The translations under genes and the position numbers were made by a program. DNA of 64,000 bases, from the NCBI RefSeq assembly GCF_024129735.1, contig NZ_JAMXXK010000006.1, positions 1-64,000 of the forward strand. Direction: 5' to 3'. Positions within the stretch are counted from its first letter, which is position 1. Each line of letters opens with the position of its first letter. This document shows, in pieces, positions 61,057 to 64,000 of this stretch. The DNA comes from Acinetobacter lwoffii. GTDB taxonomy: Bacteria > Pseudomonadota > Gammaproteobacteria > Pseudomonadales > Moraxellaceae. The notes under the pieces were generated by a model, which saw only the letters and a program-made list of their open reading frames with translations, did no database searches and was not told where the DNA came from.

Positions 61057-63765
61057 ATGACGGACAAGTCGATTAAAGAGTTAGCCCTCAATGTGGGTCG
61101 TCCAGTTGAGAAGCTCCTAGAGCAGGTTCGTGAGGCAGGTTTACCACAGCGTAAAGCTGACGATATTATTACCACCGAACAACAAGACAGCTTGATGAGC
61201 CATGTGAAAAAGTCACAGGGTTCAGAAAGCCAAGCAGGGCAAATCACGTTGAAACGTAAAACGACTAGTACGGCTAAAGTAGCCAGTACTTCAGGTAAGG
61301 CGAAAACGATTAATGTAGAAGTTCGCAAGAAGCATACATTTGTTAAGCCGGATCCAGAACAGATCAAAGCAGAAGCATTGGCGAAAGCCAAGGCTGAGCA
61401 ACAGGCCAAAGCTGCGCCTGAACAGAATACAGCGCAAGCTGCTTCTGCTGAAGCTCCAAAAACTGGCGTAAATAACGCGAATAAAGCTTTAGAGGCGATG
61501 CGTGCTGCTGCAAAGCAAACCAGCGACAAGCAAGAAGTTTCTAAAGCTGCAGTTGTGGTAAAACGCAAATCAACCAACAAGCCGATTGTGAAGCAAGTTG
61601 TTAAACCAACTGAAACCGCTGAACAGAAAAAGGCACGTGAAGCAGAAGCAGCAAAATTAAAAGCTGTTGAAGAAGCGGCACGTCGTAAAGCGGCTGAAGA
61701 AGCGCAGCAACGTACGCTTGAACAAATGCGTCAAATGGCGTCCAAGTACACCGCGGAAGATACCACTGCAACGATTCGTGTTGTTGATGATTCTCCTCTG
61801 GCTGCCGGCCTTGTTGGTCAGGCATATGAAGACTCTTTTGCCAAAGAAGACCGCGAAATCAAACGTGGTACGAATACGCCGAGCGCGCGTGCACCTAAAA
61901 AAGGTGGTCGTCGTGGTCAGGAAGAGCAAAGCTTCAGCAAACAGCCTAAGCGCGGTTTAAAAACTAGCCAGGGCAACAAGCACGGCTTCGAAAAACCTGT
62001 GAAAAAACAGGTTTACGATGTTGAAATCGGTGAAACGATTGTCGTTGCTGACTTGGCTGCGAAAATGGCAGTTAAGGTTCGTGAAGTGATTAAATCACTC
62101 ATGAAAATGGGTGAATTGGTTACTCAGAACCAGGCGATTGATCAAGAAATTGCTGCACTTGTTGTTGAGGAAATGGGCCATAATCCGGTACTGGTTTCTG
62201 ATACACAAGCTGAAGATAACTTGCTTGAAGCAGCTGAAGAAGCACGTGGTGCGCAATCTACGCGTGCGCCTGTTGTTACCATTATGGGTCACGTTGACCA
62301 TGGTAAGACATCGCTGCTTGACCGTATTCGTCGTGCCAAAGTGGCTGCTGGGGAAGCGGGCGGTATCACACAGCATATCGGTGCTTACCATGTAACTACT
62401 GATAAAGGTATGATTACATTCCTTGATACTCCGGGACACGCAGCATTTACTGCAATGCGTTCACGTGGTGCGAAAGCAACAGATATCGTGGTTCTGGTTG
62501 TTGCAGCAGATGATGGTGTAATGCCACAAACTGCAGAAGCAATTGACCATGCACGTGCTGCAGGTACGCCAATCATTGTTGCGATCAACAAGATGGATAA
62601 AGAATCTGCTGATCCAGATCGCGTATTGAATGAATTGACTGTGAAAGAAATCGTGCCAGAACAATGGGGTGGTGACGTTCCAGTGGCAATGGTTTCTGCA
62701 CATACTGGTCAAGGTATTGATGAACTTCTTGATATTATTTCGATTCAAGCTGAACTTCTAGAGCTTAAAGCATCGGAAGAAGGCGCTGCACAAGGTGTCG
62801 TAATTGAAGCACGTGTAGACAACAGCCGTGGTGCGGTAACGTCTATTCTGGTTCAAAACGGTACATTGAAAGTAGGTGATCTCGTTCTTGCCGGTTCATC
62901 TTATGGTCGCGTTCGTGCGATGACGGATGAAAATGGTCAGCGTATCAAATCTGCAGGTCCTTCGATTCCAGTGGAAATTCTGGGTCTTCCAGAAGCACCA
63001 ATGGCGGGTGACGAAGTTCTTGTGGTGAGTGACGAGAAGAAAGCACGTGAAGTTGCCGATGCGCGTATGGATCGTGAACGTCAAAAACGTCTTGAGCGTC
63101 AATCTGCAATGCGTCTTGAAAACATCATGGCGTCTATGGGCAAGAAAGATGTGCCTATCGTAAATGTTGTGTTGAAAACTGACGTACGCGGTACCTTGGA
63201 AGCATTACACGTTGCACTTGCTGAGCTTGCGACTGATGAAGTTAAAGTACGTATCATCGGTTCTGGTGTAGGTGCGATCACTGAGTCTGACGTGACACTG
63301 GCTGAATCTTCAGAAGCAGTTCTACTCGGCTTTAACGTACGTGCGGACAACGCTGCGCGTCAAAAAGCAGATGCAGACAGTATCGACATTCGTTACTACT
63401 CAATCATCTATCAATTGATTGATGATGTGAAAGCAGCAATGAGCGGTAAGCTTGCACCAGAACATCGTGAAACGATTCTGGGTGTTGCACAAGTACGTGA
63501 AGTATTCCACTCAAGTAAGTTTGGTGCGGCTGCAGGCTGTATGGTGCTTGAAGGTGTATTACATCGTAACAAACCGATTCGCGTATTACGTGATGACGTG
63601 GTTGTGTTCCAGGGTGAGCTTGAATCTCTTCGTCGCTACAAAGAAGTGGTTGAAGAAGTTCGTGCCGGTATGGAATGTGGTCTTGCGGTGAAAGGCTATA
63701 AAGACATCAAACCTCTCGACAAGATCGAAGTGTACGATGTTCAACTGATTAAACGGAGTCTTTAA
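61057..63765 (+). CDS. infB: translation initiation factor IF-2
   Basis: A 902-residue IF2. The N-terminal part (about 1-310) holds an IF2-N domain and a long Lys/Ala/Glu-rich linker (for example [20 protein letters not shown]), then a second IF2-N domain near 320. The G domain has G1 GHVDHGKTS near 412, G3 DTPGH and G4 NKMD. Domains II-IV follow; the C-terminal one binds fMet-tRNA. IF2 brings initiator tRNA to the 30S subunit. SD AGGAGG precedes the ATG with a short spacer. Internal shorter IF2 forms are possible but not assessed. Confidence 0.96.
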   Translation: MTDKSIKELALNVGRPVEKLLEQVREAGLPQRKADDIITTEQQDSLMSHVKKSQGSESQAGQITLKRKTTSTAKVASTSGKAKTINVEVRKKHTFVKPDPEQIKAEALAKAKAEQQAKAAPEQNTAQAASAEAPKTGVNNANKALEAMRAAAKQTSDKQEVSKAAVVVKRKSTNKPIVKQVVKPTETAEQKKAREAEAAKLKAVEEAARRKAAEEAQQRTLEQMRQMASKYTAEDTTATIRVVDDSPLAAGLVGQAYEDSFAKEDREIKRGTNTPSARAPKKGGRRGQEEQSFSKQPKRGLKTSQGNKHGFEKPVKKQVYDVEIGETIVVADLAAKMAVKVREVIKSLMKMGELVTQNQAIDQEIAALVVEEMGHNPVLVSDTQAEDNLLEAAEEARGAQSTRAPVVTIMGHVDHGKTSLLDRIRRAKVAAGEAGGITQHIGAYHVTTDKGMITFLDTPGHAAFTAMRSRGAKATDIVVLVVAADDGVMPQTAEAIDHARAAGTPIIVAINKMDKESADPDRVLNELTVKEIVPEQWGGDVPVAMVSAHTGQGIDELLDIISIQAELLELKASEEGAAQGVVIEARVDNSRGAVTSILVQNGTLKVGDLVLAGSSYGRVRAMTDENGQRIKSAGPSIPVEILGLPEAPMAGDEVLVVSDEKKAREVADARMDRERQKRLERQSAMRLENIMASMGKKDVPIVNVVLKTDVRGTLEALHVALAELATDEVKVRIIGSGVGAITESDVTLAESSEAVLLGFNVRADNAARQKADADSIDIRYYSIIYQLIDDVKAAMSGKLAPEHRETILGVAQVREVFHSSKFGAAAGCMVLEGVLHRNKPIRVLRDDVVVFQGELESLRRYKEVVEEVRAGMECGLAVKGYKDIKPLDKIEVYDVQLIKRSL

Positions 63766-64000
63766 TGGCGGGTAGTCAACGTCTGAAGCGTATGGCGGAT
63801 ACAGTACAACGCGAGTTGTCAGAACTGATCCGTCAGGAGCTGAAAGATCCACGCTTAGGTGGTCTGGTGACCATCTCTGCGGTGAAGGTGAGCCCAGACC
63901 TGGGATATGCGGAAGTTTATGTCACTGTAATGGGACGTGAACTTGGCGACGAACAAAGCGAAGCGGCAAATAAAGAAACTCTGGATGTATTAAACAAAGC
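63765..64000 (+). CDS. rbfA: ribosome-binding factor RbfA (cut by window end)
   Basis: The first 78 codons of RbfA: it begins [20 protein letters not shown], then RQELKDPRLGGLVTISAVKVSPDLGYAEVYVTVMG, the family's KH-like core. It overlaps the infB stop as TAATG, so it is coupled to infB. RbfA helps late 16S rRNA 5' maturation and cold adaptation. The frame is open to the last base; the truncation is only the window edge. Confidence 0.93.
   Translation, partial: MAGSQRLKRMADTVQRELSELIRQELKDPRLGGLVTISAVKVSPDLGYAEVYVTVMGRELGDEQSEAANKETLDVLNK

Noticed and set aside
63765-64000. RbfA as a truncated pseudogene
   Set aside because: The frame is open to the last base; the cut is the window edge.

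Overview
The window is ordinary chromosomal core sequence from a gammaproteobacterium, almost certainly Acinetobacter (inference from gene content and order: intact comM, an adenine methyltransferase inside the rib operon, gacA-pilS-pilR, pilB-pilC-pilD-coaE, lptFG divergent from pepA-holC, and secG / tRNA-Leu(GAG) / tRNA-fMet / rimP-nusA-infB-rbfA). Coding density is high, starts are mostly ATG with some GTG and TTG backed by Shine-Dalgarno (SD) sites, and I see no insertion sequence, prophage, CRISPR array, integron or plasmid-type gene. I read 56 protein genes (the last cut by the window edge), five tRNAs, one TPP riboswitch and a set of intrinsic terminators.

Layout. 1-4.1 kb: comM and ubiK on the minus strand, then glnK-amtB behind a sigma-54-like promoter. 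4.1-8.3 kb: nrdR-ribD-methyltransferase-ribE and a DedA protein. 8.4-13.2 kb: pepA-holC-coiled-coil gene on the minus strand, divergent from lptF-lptG. 13.3-16.1 kb: gpmI and a ctpA-like protease. 16.1-19.7 kb: gacA-pilS-pilR. 20-28 kb: pbpG, the xerD-dsbC-hom-thrC block, and feoA-feoB with a small cysteine-rich partner. 28.3-34.3 kb: murD-ftsW, a zinc-ribbon protein, dksA-gluQRS, and nudF-cpdA. 34.4-43.8 kb: thiC with its riboswitch, a lipoprotein of unknown role, a TolC-family channel, phoU, an ABC exporter, an AlkB-like oxygenase, and yqgE-ruvX. 44.4-47.9 kb: a four-gene envelope cluster (TPR-like COG3014-type protein, YcfL-like lipoprotein, LpoB-like lipoprotein, CsgG-like protein). 47.9-56.6 kb: recN, ppnP, rlmB, an EamA transporter, and coaE-pilD-pilC-pilB. 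56.9-64 kb: tpiA, secG, the tRNA cluster and the translation/transcription operon.

How the genes work together. Type IV pilus and competence functions recur (comM, pilSR, pilBCD), as does envelope biogenesis (lptFG, murD, ftsW, pbpG, ctpA, the four-gene cluster). The last 6 kb keeps the E. coli-type neighbourhood secG-leuU-metY-rimP-nusA-infB-rbfA, but the single initiator tRNA is replaced by four identical copies upstream of the gene for IF2, the protein that delivers that tRNA.

The most interesting candidates are modest: the four-gene envelope cluster behind the window's largest AT-rich gap; the methyltransferase coupled to ribD; the tRNA-fMet array with an unusual U1-U72 pair and a spacer hairpin with one compensatory base change; an interspersed-type hairpin between dksA and gluQRS that carries the likely gluQRS ribosome-binding site; and a 15-bp hairpin over the annotated-looking start of nudF. 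I found no clearly new multi-gene defence or metabolic system.
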